Program-made: the position numbers and the translations under genes
Part shown: positions 16,849 to 22,426 of the stretch, one piece after another
Position numbering within the stretch: the first letter of the stretch is position 1
Layout: each line of letters starts with the position of its first letter
The notes under the pieces: generated by a model
What the model saw: the letters and a program-made list of their open reading frames with translations, nothing else
Told to the model about the DNA's origin: nothing
Database searches by the model: none
Virus record (IMG/VR): IMGVR_UViG_3300013132_003858
Location: 1 to 31,672 of that record
Direction: 5' to 3' (one strand)
Length of the DNA stretch: 31,672 nucleotides
Origin: a virus

Positions 16849-17886
16849 ATGTATGCTTTAAGCATGAATAATAATATTAAAATTGATGTTGTAATAGATT
16901 TGGCACATGGAGACAGCGGAAAAGGTAAAGTATCTCATGCTTTACTCGCTAAACGTGCCTATACTCATTGTTTAAGATTTGGTGGAGGTGGTAATGCTGG
17001 TCATACCATATATCATGAAGGAAAGAAATTTGTAACTCATCTTATTCCTTCTGGGGTATTTCATGGTATACGTTCTGTTATTGGACCCGGCTGTGTTTTG
17101 AATACAAATAAATTTCTTGAAGAAGTAGATTATCTCCAAGATAATCTTGGTAAGAAAATTAATATTGGAATTGCAAAAAACACTCATCTTGTTACAGAAG
17201 AACATTTAATTGAGGATAGCGGCGATACACGTATTGGTACAACCAAGACCGGAAATGGTCCTGCCTATTCTTCAAAATATTCTCGTAAGGGTAGAAGAGC
17301 GGAGGGAGATGAAAAACTTAAACCTTTTTTAACCGATATGTATGGAGAGTTTTATAATTCTGATATGCCTATTAAAATTCTTGCAGAAGGGGCACAGAGT
17401 TTTAATCTAGATATAGATTGGGGAGATTATCCATATGTTACGAGCAGTCATTGTGGAATTGGAGGAGTCCTCAACAATGGGTTTCACCATAGGCATATAG
17501 GGAGCGTATATGGCGTCGTAAAGGCTTATGACACCTATGTAGGTGCCAAGCAGTTCCAACCATCTGGAGAGGTTTTTAACCGCATCCAGGAGGCAGGACA
17601 GGAGTTTGGAGCGACTACAGGAAGAAGGCGTCAAGTTAATTGGCTTAACTGGGATATTATTCAGCGCGGTATTCAGATGAATGGTGTTAATACTTTAATT
17701 GTTAACAAGGGCGATATTTTGGAAAAAGTAGGTGCGTGGGGCATATATAAGCATAATACTTTAATAGAATTCTCTAGCAAAAAATATTTTGAAAATTGGC
17801 TTGTACATGAGGCTAGGGAAAGAAATAATATTAATGTAGTTTTTTCGGAAGGTGCAGATGATATGACTTTTATAAATCATCTGTAA
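16849..17886 (+). CDS. purA: Adenylosuccinate synthetase family (PurA/PurZ-like)
   Basis: A 345-residue, short-form enzyme. Motifs: HGDSGKGK (residues ~20-27, P-loop with the catalytic Asp kept), GGGNAGHTI (46-54), THLIPSGV, IGTTKTGNGPAY, AEGAQSFNLDIDWG, YPYVTSS, and FGATTGRRR (the Arg for aspartate/IMP binding). PurA joins IMP and aspartate using GTP. The phage relative PurZ uses dGMP for 2-aminoadenine genomes and, as I recall, has lost this Asp, so PurA is the better call. No PurZ partners (MazZ, DatZ) are in the window. The 17430-17640 stretch is visibly richer in G+C than its surroundings. A second ATG lies at 16864; neither has a Shine-Dalgarno sequence, but CATATT sits 6 nt before the first. 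Confidence 0.85.
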   Translation: MYALSMNNNIKIDVVIDLAHGDSGKGKVSHALLAKRAYTHCLRFGGGGNAGHTIYHEGKKFVTHLIPSGVFHGIRSVIGPGCVLNTNKFLEEVDYLQDNLGKKINIGIAKNTHLVTEEHLIEDSGDTRIGTTKTGNGPAYSSKYSRKGRRAEGDEKLKPFLTDMYGEFYNSDMPIKILAEGAQSFNLDIDWGDYPYVTSSHCGIGGVLNNGFHHRHIGSVYGVVKAYDTYVGAKQFQPSGEVFNRIQEAGQEFGATTGRRRQVNWLNWDIIQRGIQMNGVNTLIVNKGDILEKVGAWGIYKHNTLIEFSSKKYFENWLVHEARERNNINVVFSEGADDMTFINHL

Positions 17887-17898
17887 TAACTCAGAGGT

Positions 17899-18267
17899 AT
17901 GGCTAAAACAAAAGAAATAAAAACAGAAGTAACGGTTGTAAGAGAAGAAAGACCTTGGGGTTGGTTTGAAACAATCCAAGAAGGAGAAAAATACAAAGTA
18001 AAAAAACTCTTTATAAAAAAGGGTTGTAGAATTTCTTTACAATCACATGAACAACGAGATGAACATTGGGTCATTGTTTCTGGATTTGGAACTGTTAAAA
18101 TTGAAGATACAGAGCGTTTTATAGGGACTGGTGGTCATATATTTGTTCCTAAAAAACATAAACATAGAATTACTGCAACAAAAGATATAGAATTGATTGA
18201 AGTTCAAATGGGCGTTTGTGATGAAAAAGATATCACAAGATTTGAAGATGATTACAATAGAGTTTGA
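17899..18267 (+). CDS. Cupin, mannose-6-phosphate isomerase type II-like
   Basis: A 122-residue single cupin. RPWGWFETIQEG (18-29) and the core SLQSHEQRDEHWVIVSGFG (46-64) carry the Gln/His/Glu/His metal ligands of the GMP-PMI (ManC C-terminal) family; FVPKKHKHRI supplies the second cupin motif. The family interconverts fructose-6-P and mannose-6-P. The bacterial enzyme is usually fused to a mannose-1-P guanylyltransferase, which is absent here. A phosphomannomutase at 28605 would use its product. AGAGGT lies 3 nt before the ATG, and the gene starts 12 nt after purA, so the two are co-transcribed. Confidence 0.82.
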   Translation: MAKTKEIKTEVTVVREERPWGWFETIQEGEKYKVKKLFIKKGCRISLQSHEQRDEHWVIVSGFGTVKIEDTERFIGTGGHIFVPKKHKHRITATKDIELIEVQMGVCDEKDITRFEDDYNRV

Positions 18268-18313
18268 TACAAATTAATTTTTCATATTATACTATTTAAT
18301 GTAGGCATCTTAG

Positions 18314-18319
18314 TATAAT
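18314..18319 (+). promoter_or_regulatory. -10 box of tRNA-Met
   Basis: TATAAT ends 6 nt before the tRNA-Met 5' end, placing the transcription start almost exactly at the tRNA. No clear -35 sequence is seen. Confidence 0.4.
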
Positions 18320-18325
18320 GAATGA

Positions 18326-18397
18326 TGCGGGTTGGAGAAGTAGTATCTCGTTGCGCTCATAACGCAAAGATCGGTGGTGCAAATCCATCACCCGTTA
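18326..18397 (+). tRNA. tRNA with CAT anticodon (Met, or Ile2 if modified)
   Basis: A 72-nt cloverleaf. Acceptor TGCGGGT/ACCCGTT with an unpaired T:T at the first position; D arm GAGA...TCTC; anticodon arm TTGCG CTCATAA CGCAA; T arm GGTGG TGCAAAT CCATC; discriminator A. The anticodon stem lacks the three G:C pairs of an initiator, so elongator Met or lysidine-modified Ile is expected. The first-pair mismatch is initiator-like and the D loop lacks the usual GG. Confidence 0.85.
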
Positions 18398-18416
18398 TTT
18401 TCAAAATTAAAAACAG

Positions 18417-18445
18417 TTTACATTCTCAATTCTGTATGATATACA
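18417..18445 (+). promoter_or_regulatory. Candidate promoter reading antisense through the HNH gene
   Basis: TTTACA (18417-18422), 17-nt spacer, TATACA (18440-18445). It points rightwards into the 3' end of the minus-strand HNH gene, toward the tRNA-like gene at 19038. The same TTTACA-17 spacing recurs at 20737 and 26636. The HNH gene may have been inserted between this promoter and its tRNA. Confidence 0.45.
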
Positions 18446-18470
18446 TGAACTTACTGAGTAACTGAAGAAA

Positions 18471-19031
18471 TTATTCCTTCCTTGAAGGAATATCTTTTAA
18501 AGATAAAACATTGTTATCTAATTCCCAATGATGATTGGGGCAAAGTACCAAAATATTTTTAGGAGAATTAATCTCTCCTAAAGTTGATTCTGCATTCCAA
18601 TTAGAAATTGGAATGATATGTGCAAGTTCAATATGTGTTTTATAGTTACATACTTGACACGATAATTTTGTTAATTCTTTATTCCATGTTCTATTGAAAT
18701 TTCTTATCTGTGAATGTTTCCAAGATGGATGTTTATTTTTTAACGATTCTCTTTCGACATATTCTTTATATGTTAATTTTTTAAACAAATCAGAACGTTC
18801 TAATTTTTTTATTTTACAATTTTTGCAAAAAATTTTACTTCTATGTTCCATATCTCTACAGTAACTTATACAACAATATTTACAAATAATTTTAATAGGT
18901 TTATTTTTTTGTTTTCCTTTGTTATTGTAAGTAGCTGAACAAGAACGAGAGCAAAAATGATTTGGATGTTTGCGAGTTTGAGATTTATTTTTATTAAAAA
19001 TAGTTTGACAATTTAAACAAGTTACTATCAT
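18471..19031 (-). CDS. HNH endonuclease (antisense to the tRNA cluster)
   Basis: A 186-residue protein on the minus strand, opposite to all nearby RNA genes. The N-terminal zinc modules are CLNC...FCSRSC and CKYC...CKNC. The HNH module near the C-terminus is CQVCNYKTHIELAHIIPISN, then NILVLCPNHHWELDN, with catalytic His in AHIIP and two CxxC-type zinc pairs. I chose the ATG at 19031; the frame stays open a further 114 nt upstream, but only because it reads backwards across the tRNA-like gene, and MIVTCLNC is the natural zinc-module start. It is a free-standing homing endonuclease by type, beginning 7 nt from the tRNA-like acceptor. Confidence 0.8.
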   Translation of the reverse strand: MIVTCLNCQTIFNKNKSQTRKHPNHFCSRSCSATYNNKGKQKNKPIKIICKYCCISYCRDMEHRSKIFCKNCKIKKLERSDLFKKLTYKEYVERESLKNKHPSWKHSQIRNFNRTWNKELTKLSCQVCNYKTHIELAHIIPISNWNAESTLGEINSPKNILVLCPNHHWELDNNVLSLKDIPSRKE

Positions 19032-19037
19032 AAATTT

Positions 19038-19116
19038 CTGGGTGTAGACGAGGAAGCCTTCTAAGCTTTTATCCGTAAATGGATCTGAAAATATTGGTTC
19101 GAATCCAATCATCCAG
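19038..19116 (+). tRNA. Aberrant tRNA-like gene, probable Arg (TCT), lacking a D arm
   Basis: Acceptor CTGGGTG/CATCCAG (7 pairs, one G:T), T arm ATTGG TTCGAAT CCAAT (perfect), anticodon arm GAAGC CTTCTAA GCTTT giving anticodon TCT. Only six bases (GACGAG) lie where the D arm should be, while the variable region is 23 nt with its own small hairpin ATCC/GGAT. It may be a decayed tRNA-Arg, or a truly D-arm-less tRNA. CCA is not encoded; the base after the acceptor is G. Confidence 0.55.
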
Positions 19117-19234
19117 GTTCCGCATATAAATATGGATTTGAACATTAAAAATTAGTTTAAAATAAACTTGATGTTCAAGTCTTTCCAGGGACGAATTAAT
19201 ATATGCAATTAGAAATAAATTTAATATGTAAAAA

Positions 19235-20008
19235 ATGTCAAACTTCTTTTCTGTTTTTGGAAAAAAGAATATTAAAACATTTTGCAGTAGAAAATGTGCA
19301 AACGGTAGAGTATGGACAGAAGAACAAAAAAGAAAAGTTTCTCAAACAGCTAAAAATAGCAAAAAAGTTTTAGAAGCAAATCGCAATAGATTATCAAAAA
19401 TAATAGATAAAATATGTTTATGTAATAAAACTTTTCAAGTTTCCGCATCGAAAAAAAATAGAAAATTTTGTTCTAAATCATGCTGTGAAAAATTTAAAGT
19501 AAAAGCTGGGGGAGGATATAGAGAACGTTCTGGAAGAAGTAAATCAGGATATTATAAAGGTATATATTGTGGTTCAACTTATGAACTTTGCTGGGTGATC
19601 TATAATCTAGATCACAATATTTTATTTCAACGTTTTTCTGGGTTTATAGCTAACGAACAAATAAAATATTATCCAGATTTTTTGATTAATGAAAAACAAA
19701 TTATAGAAATAAAAGGATATGAAAATCTAGAAAAAGTACAATCTAAATGTGAATTGGCAAAAGAAAAAGGATATGATATAAAAGTTTTATACAAAAATGA
19801 TTTAAAATCTTATTTTGAATATGTAAAGTTAAAGTATAAAACAGATAAATTTCATACTTTATATGATGGATATAAACCTGCATATACATATGAATGTGGT
19901 ATATGCAAAAAACAATTCAGTAAAGATAAAAAAAGAAAAACAGAAAATGTATTTTGCGGCAGATCTTGCGCTTTAAAATTTAATCGTTTAAAATATTTTA
20001 ATTCTTAA
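19235..20008 (+). CDS. PD-(D/E)XK homing endonuclease, N-terminus broken by a frameshift
   Basis: A 257-residue frame. The nuclease core is GIYCGSTYELCWVIYNLDHN, then YYPDFLINEKQIIEIKGYEN: the PD...EIK signature of restriction-fold homing enzymes such as the I-Ssp6803I type. LKVLYK-like DIKVLYKNDLKSYFEYV follows, and a zinc module CGICKKQF...CGRSC closes the protein. The N-terminal zinc ribbon has only its second half (FCSRKCANGRVW) in this frame. The matching first half, MQLEINLICKKCQTSF, lies in another frame from an ATG at 19203. One inserted or deleted base in the T/A runs near 19240-19270 would join them. So the gene is either decayed, programmed to shift, or mis-sequenced. It lies between two tRNA genes. 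Confidence 0.78.
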   Translation: MSNFFSVFGKKNIKTFCSRKCANGRVWTEEQKRKVSQTAKNSKKVLEANRNRLSKIIDKICLCNKTFQVSASKKNRKFCSKSCCEKFKVKAGGGYRERSGRSKSGYYKGIYCGSTYELCWVIYNLDHNILFQRFSGFIANEQIKYYPDFLINEKQIIEIKGYENLEKVQSKCELAKEKGYDIKVLYKNDLKSYFEYVKLKYKTDKFHTLYDGYKPAYTYECGICKKQFSKDKKRKTENVFCGRSCALKFNRLKYFNS

Positions 20009-20012
20009 AAAT

Positions 20013-20085
20013 GGCTCTATCGTCTAATGGTTAGGACTCAAGATTTTCACTCTTGCTATCGTGGATTCGAATTCCCGTAGGGTCA
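20013..20085 (+). tRNA. tRNA-Glu (anticodon TTC)
   Basis: A 73-nt gene. Acceptor GGCTCTA/TAGGGTC, D arm GTC...GAC around TAATGGTTAG, anticodon arm CAAGA TTTTCAC TCTTG, T arm GTGGA TTCGAAT TCCCG, discriminator A. Only three of the five T-stem pairs are Watson-Crick; the other two are mismatches, so the gene is slightly degenerate. Confidence 0.83.
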
Positions 20086-20112
20086 TTGTTATATTTGTTA
20101 TCAATTATTCTT

Positions 20113-20244
20113 ATGTTTATAACTTTTCCATTTGCTTGGATTGGTTCGCATTTAATGAATTCGAGATATAGCAAGATGCGTTTATTTGGATTTTGTTTAT
20201 TATATCCATTCTGCATTGTATCCTTGCTTGGGTTTAATGAATGA
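20113..20244 (+). CDS. Small membrane protein
   Basis: A 43-residue frame starting MFITFPFAWIGSHLMN, with two hydrophobic segments (FITFPFAWIG and FGFCLLYPFCIVSLLGF) and a basic middle. The start could also be the TTG at 20086, adding nine hydrophobic residues. Its stop overlaps the ATG of the next gene (ATGA-type overlap), which supports real translation. No Shine-Dalgarno sequence is seen. Function unknown. Confidence 0.5.
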   Translation: MFITFPFAWIGSHLMNSRYSKMRLFGFCLLYPFCIVSLLGFNE

Positions 20245-20723
20245 AATTAAAAATTAAGCAATTGACAGCAGCAATGACAGAGCATCCACAGAACAAAAAG
20301 AAATCTCATAAGAAAATAGAATATCTGGAGCATATTCCAGGTGGCAAGAGATTTTGGAGAGTTGGCAACCTTTATGAATTAAAAAAGGGGATACAACTTT
20401 CTTTCCATAATTTTGGAATAGAGAAAGTTTCTGCACGGGAACATAAAATTTATAACAATAATTGGCGGGAAAGAAATAAAAACAATCCATTTCTTTCTCT
20501 TGCTAAGGATTGGATATCTCTTCAGAAGGGTTCTATAGTTATGTTAATAGAAAAACCTGACTATAAGACAGTTCTTGCCGAAGAGCAGAATAGTATGTAT
20601 TTTCTTTTTAATACTCCCCTTGTTAATTCATATCAAATTAAGGTATTTTACCAAAATAAAATTGGTTGGATTCTTTTGAATAAAGATATTAGTCCAAGAG
20701 TTTTTTTTGATCCGATTAAATAA
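20241..20723 (+). CDS. Hypothetical protein (160 aa)
   Basis: A basic protein starting MKLKIKQLTAAMTEHPQNKK. It has a Lys-rich N-terminus, then YLEHIPGGKRFWRVGNLYEL, a probable beta-rich body (SIVMLIEKPDYKTVLAEEQN, YFLFNTPLVNSYQIKVFYQN) and ends VFFDPIK. No catalytic motif was recognised. It overlaps the preceding membrane protein gene by 4 nt, so the two are translationally coupled. The beta-strand pattern resembles a small barrel domain, but this is only visual. Confidence 0.6.
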   Translation: MKLKIKQLTAAMTEHPQNKKKSHKKIEYLEHIPGGKRFWRVGNLYELKKGIQLSFHNFGIEKVSAREHKIYNNNWRERNKNNPFLSLAKDWISLQKGSIVMLIEKPDYKTVLAEEQNSMYFLFNTPLVNSYQIKVFYQNKIGWILLNKDISPRVFFDPIK

Positions 20724-20736
20724 AAATTTTATATGA

Positions 20737-20765
20737 TTTACATTTTATAAGAAACTATGTATATA
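20737..20765 (+). promoter_or_regulatory. Promoter of the structured RNA region
   Basis: TTTACA (20737-20742), 17-nt spacer, TATATA (20760-20765). The start would be near 20772, directly at a hairpin (CTCAATT GAAT AATTGAG, 20775-20792). The box is followed by about 430 nt without a gene but full of helices. Confidence 0.6.
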
Positions 20766-20771
20766 TACTAT

Positions 20772-21160
20772 ATGCTCAATTGAATAATTGAGTTGTTAAT
20801 TGAAAACTTAATATATAAGAAATCCTGTTCTATGGACCGTTCATCATCTTAGAGGTTCCGACAAAGTAATAGGATTAAGAAAGCCGTAAGTAGTTGTTGC
20901 ATAAAGTCTTACTAATAGTAGCAATGACGAAAGAAAAACAAGAGTTTACTCTTGGGAGTCGGTTACATTATATGTATTCTTTAATATGATGATTAAAGAT
21001 GGGCAGAGGCGACCTGTCTAACCGGAAAGATGTAGTACTTTCTTCTTCATTAATTTGGTGACAAAGCCCCTTCTCGGGAAAGAGATCGTGGATAGAACGA
21101 TAAGCGAGAAATTCTTTAGTCTTGTAAAACTGGGAAACTCGTACTATCAAAAATTTCAAA
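20772..21160 (+). ncRNA. Candidate large structured non-coding RNA (unassigned class)
   Basis: A 478-nt stretch (20724-21201) without a credible gene. Helices seen: 20775-20781/20786-20792 (7 bp); AATCCT 20821-20826 with AGGATT 20871-20876; CCGAC 20858-20862 with GTCGG 20958-20962; GTAAG 20886-20890 with CTTAC 20908-20912, interleaved with TTGTTGC 20894-20900 pairing GTAGCAA 20918-20924, i.e. a pseudoknot; CAAGAG/CTCTTG 20939-20954; GGCAG/CTGTC 21002-21018; GTAGTAC 21032-21038 with GTACTAT 21141-21147 enclosing TTCTCG/CGAGAA (21071-21110) and ATCGT/ACGAT (21085-21101). It is purine-rich in loops and has a promoter at the front. Context (phage, beside tRNAs) resembles that of the GOLLD and ROOL classes, but I cannot confirm a match. 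RNase P and group I signatures were looked for and not found. Confidence 0.55.
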
Positions 21161-21201
21161 TCTAGTACACATTCAATAAAAATATGTTATATTAGATTTA
21201 T

Positions 21202-21339
21202 ATTGGCAGAAAGATCGATTGGGATCAGATTGATTTGCCTCAATTGTTGAAAACACTATCGATAGTAAAAATAGCAGAAAAATTAGGTTGTTCAGATGTT
21301 GCTGTACATAAGAGATTAAAGAAGTTAAATTTGAAATAA
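21202..21339 (+). CDS. Tiny HTH DNA-binding protein (45 aa), apparent ATT start
   Basis: The frame reads (I/M)GRKIDWDQIDLPQLLKTLS followed by IVKIAEKLGCSDVAVHKRLK and KLNLK, a helix-turn-helix of the kind found at the end of phage HNH endonucleases and in small regulators. A stop lies just upstream and there is no ATG, GTG or CTG before the conserved start, so initiation would be at ATT (21202) or at the later TTG 12 codons in. A promoter-like TACACA...TATATT lies just upstream. It could equally be a remnant of an endonuclease whose body was lost. Confidence 0.5.
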   Translation: MGRKIDWDQIDLPQLLKTLSIVKIAEKLGCSDVAVHKRLKKLNLK

Positions 21340-21352
21340 TTTGTTTGCGTAT

Positions 21353-21632
21353 TCCATTTTAGCTCAGTTGGTAGAGCGTTCGGCTGTCAGTTGGCAGCTT
21401 CATCAAGAAACTGGTGAATGATAAATTGCCCAAATTCGGGGAACTCTTAACAGGTAAAGCTGATGACAATCCCGAGCCAAGCCCGAAAGGGAAGGTGTAG
21501 AGACTAGAGGGGCAATACCCTAACGAGAAAGACGAGGGTAATGGGATAGTCCAGACCACAAACCGAAAGGGTAGTGAAAATTATAGTGGTAAAGTAACCG
21601 AATGGTCCCTGGTTCGAGCCCAGGAAATGGAG
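21353..21632 (+). tRNA. tRNA-Asn (anticodon GTT) interrupted by a group I intron
   Basis: Exons are 21353-21387 and 21595-21632. Joined, they give acceptor TCCATTT/AAATGGA, D arm GCTC...GAGC, anticodon arm TTCGG CTGTTAA CCGAA, T arm CCTGG TTCGAGC CCAGG, discriminator G: a canonical tRNA-Asn. The unspliced sequence looks like a GTC anticodon, but the spliced loop CTGTTAA is the normal Asn one. The intron falls between the second and third anticodon bases. Confidence 0.9.
21388..21594 (+). ncRNA. Self-splicing group I intron (207 nt, ORF-less) in tRNA-Asn
   Basis: P1: exon GCTGT (21383-21387) pairs with GCAGC (21394-21398), giving the required U:G at the splice site. P10: intron GTTG (21390-21393) pairs with exon-2 TAAC. 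P2: TTCATC/GGTGAA. P4: TCGGG/CCCGA. P6: CCC GAAA GGG. P7: GACTA (21502-21506) with TAGTC (21547-21551). P8: ACCCT/AGGGT. The last intron base is G (21594). Small size and the P7 region resemble the tRNA introns of subgroup IC3. It carries no endonuclease. Confidence 0.9.
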
Positions 21633-21803
21633 AATGACGTGCCAAATAGCTAATGGCTAGTAAGGTTAGTTTCCTTATGATTGAAGCAGGGTTGCTCCTG
21701 TAATAAAAACTCCAAAGCCTGGAAGGCTCGTTGTGATAGCAGCGAAGTAGAAACCGATGGAGGGAAACCTGAGATATTAGGACTACACTATCTTCTTTTT
21801 AAG
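21633..21803 (+). ncRNA. Structured leader-like RNA between tRNA-Asn and the terminator
   Basis: No gene. Helices: TAAGG/CCTTA (21661-21677), CAGG/CCTG (21687-21700), AGCCT GGA AGGCT (21716-21728), the latter enclosed by CTCCA (21710-21714) with TGGAG (21758-21762). Purine-rich loops (GCGAAG, GGGAAACC) and a following terminator suggest a stable RNA processed from the tRNA-Asn transcript. Unassigned; it may belong to the same transcript as the 20772 RNA. Confidence 0.45.
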
Positions 21804-21838
21804 AACCCTGATGTTTGATCGCATTAGGGTTTTATTTT
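21804..21838 (+). terminator. Rho-independent terminator (plus strand)
   Basis: AACCCTGATG (21804-21813) and CATTAGGGTT (21822-21831) form a 10-pair stem with one G:T, followed by TTATTTTTT. It ends the tRNA/ncRNA transcript. Confidence 0.85.
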
Positions 21839-21854
21839 TTATTTATTAAAAATA

Positions 21855-21883
21855 AAATGCCGTTCTTTTTAGGAACGGCATTT
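21855..21883 (-). terminator. Terminator between convergent transcripts
   Basis: AAATGCCGTTC and GAACGGCATTT, an 11-bp perfect stem around TTTTTAG. A/T runs on both sides let it work for either strand. It lies 24 nt past the stop of the minus-strand adhesin gene, so it should end that operon. Confidence 0.85.
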
Positions 21884-21906
21884 ATTATTTACAAGTTGAT
21901 AAAAAA

Positions 21907-22416
21907 TCAGATACCTAGTGTATTTGGATTAAAGAGGCTTAAGCTGGTGAGATTAGAAGTAACCGGCAAGGATGGGCTGGAAACAGAAAGACTAATATTT
22001 CCTGGACCAAGACCATTTCCAACTTGAATACGGAATGCATAAATTTGCCCAGCAGTTAATGCAACAGTATTTGAAACCGTATTAACATCTGTTGCAATAA
22101 AAGCATTTCCAGCAGCGAAAGTGCCTTGTAGTGCGTTAGTTCCAAGCCAAAAAAAACCTTTATCATCACTTGTCATACTGAAAGTAAAAGTTTCTGAATA
22201 TGGAGCTTTAAAATATCCAAGGAATTGATAACTTGTATTAATAGGAATGCTATCATCATTTATTGAGCCAACAATTTTATTTGTTGCAGTTAATGTTGCA
22301 GTAGCAAACCATGTGGTAACTCCGTTGTAGTTGCCAGTATATGTTCTTTTGTAAACGCCTGGTTGATAACCTGCGTTAATGCCTGGAATTAATCTTGCTT
22401 GAAATGAACTTAACAT
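21907..22416 (-). CDS. PA14/GLEYA-like adhesin or tail protein
   Basis: A 169-residue all-beta protein. YQFLGYFKAPYSETFTFSMT, SDDKGFFWLGTNALQG and GQIYAFRIQVGNG follow the PA14/GLEYA carbohydrate-binding pattern (paired aspartates in the SDD loop, WLG strand). It begins MLSSFQARLIPGINAGYQPG. A GATAGGTGAT-type ribosome binding site precedes the ATG. It is last in the minus-strand structural operon. Host-surface sugar binding is inferred from fold and position. The product is likely part of the tail fibre or baseplate-tip apparatus. Confidence 0.72.
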   Translation of the reverse strand: MLSSFQARLIPGINAGYQPGVYKRTYTGNYNGVTTWFATATLTATNKIVGSINDDSIPINTSYQFLGYFKAPYSETFTFSMTSDDKGFFWLGTNALQGTFAAGNAFIATDVNTVSNTVALTAGQIYAFRIQVGNGLGPGNISLSVSSPSLPVTSNLTSLSLFNPNTLGI

Positions 22417-22426
22417 ATATCACCTA

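Noticed and set aside
16849-17886. Confident PurZ assignment
   Set aside because: The catalytic Asp of PurA is kept (GDSGKGK) and no partner Z-genome genes are in view; kept as an open question instead.
19125-19132. T4-type late promoter TATAAATA
   Set aside because: Only this single chance-level match was noticed; no late gene follows and the sequence is AT-rich.
19032-19145. Longer start of the minus-strand HNH gene at 19145
   Set aside because: The extra N-terminus reads backwards across the tRNA-like gene and has no domain character; MIVTCLNC is the natural start.
20772-21160. RNase P RNA or a second group I intron
   Set aside because: The conserved RNase P blocks and the P7 ATAGTCC-type sequence of group I introns are absent.
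21359-21559. Minus-strand ORF of 66 codons over the tRNA-Asn intron
   Set aside because: It coincides with the intron RNA structure and has no coding signals.
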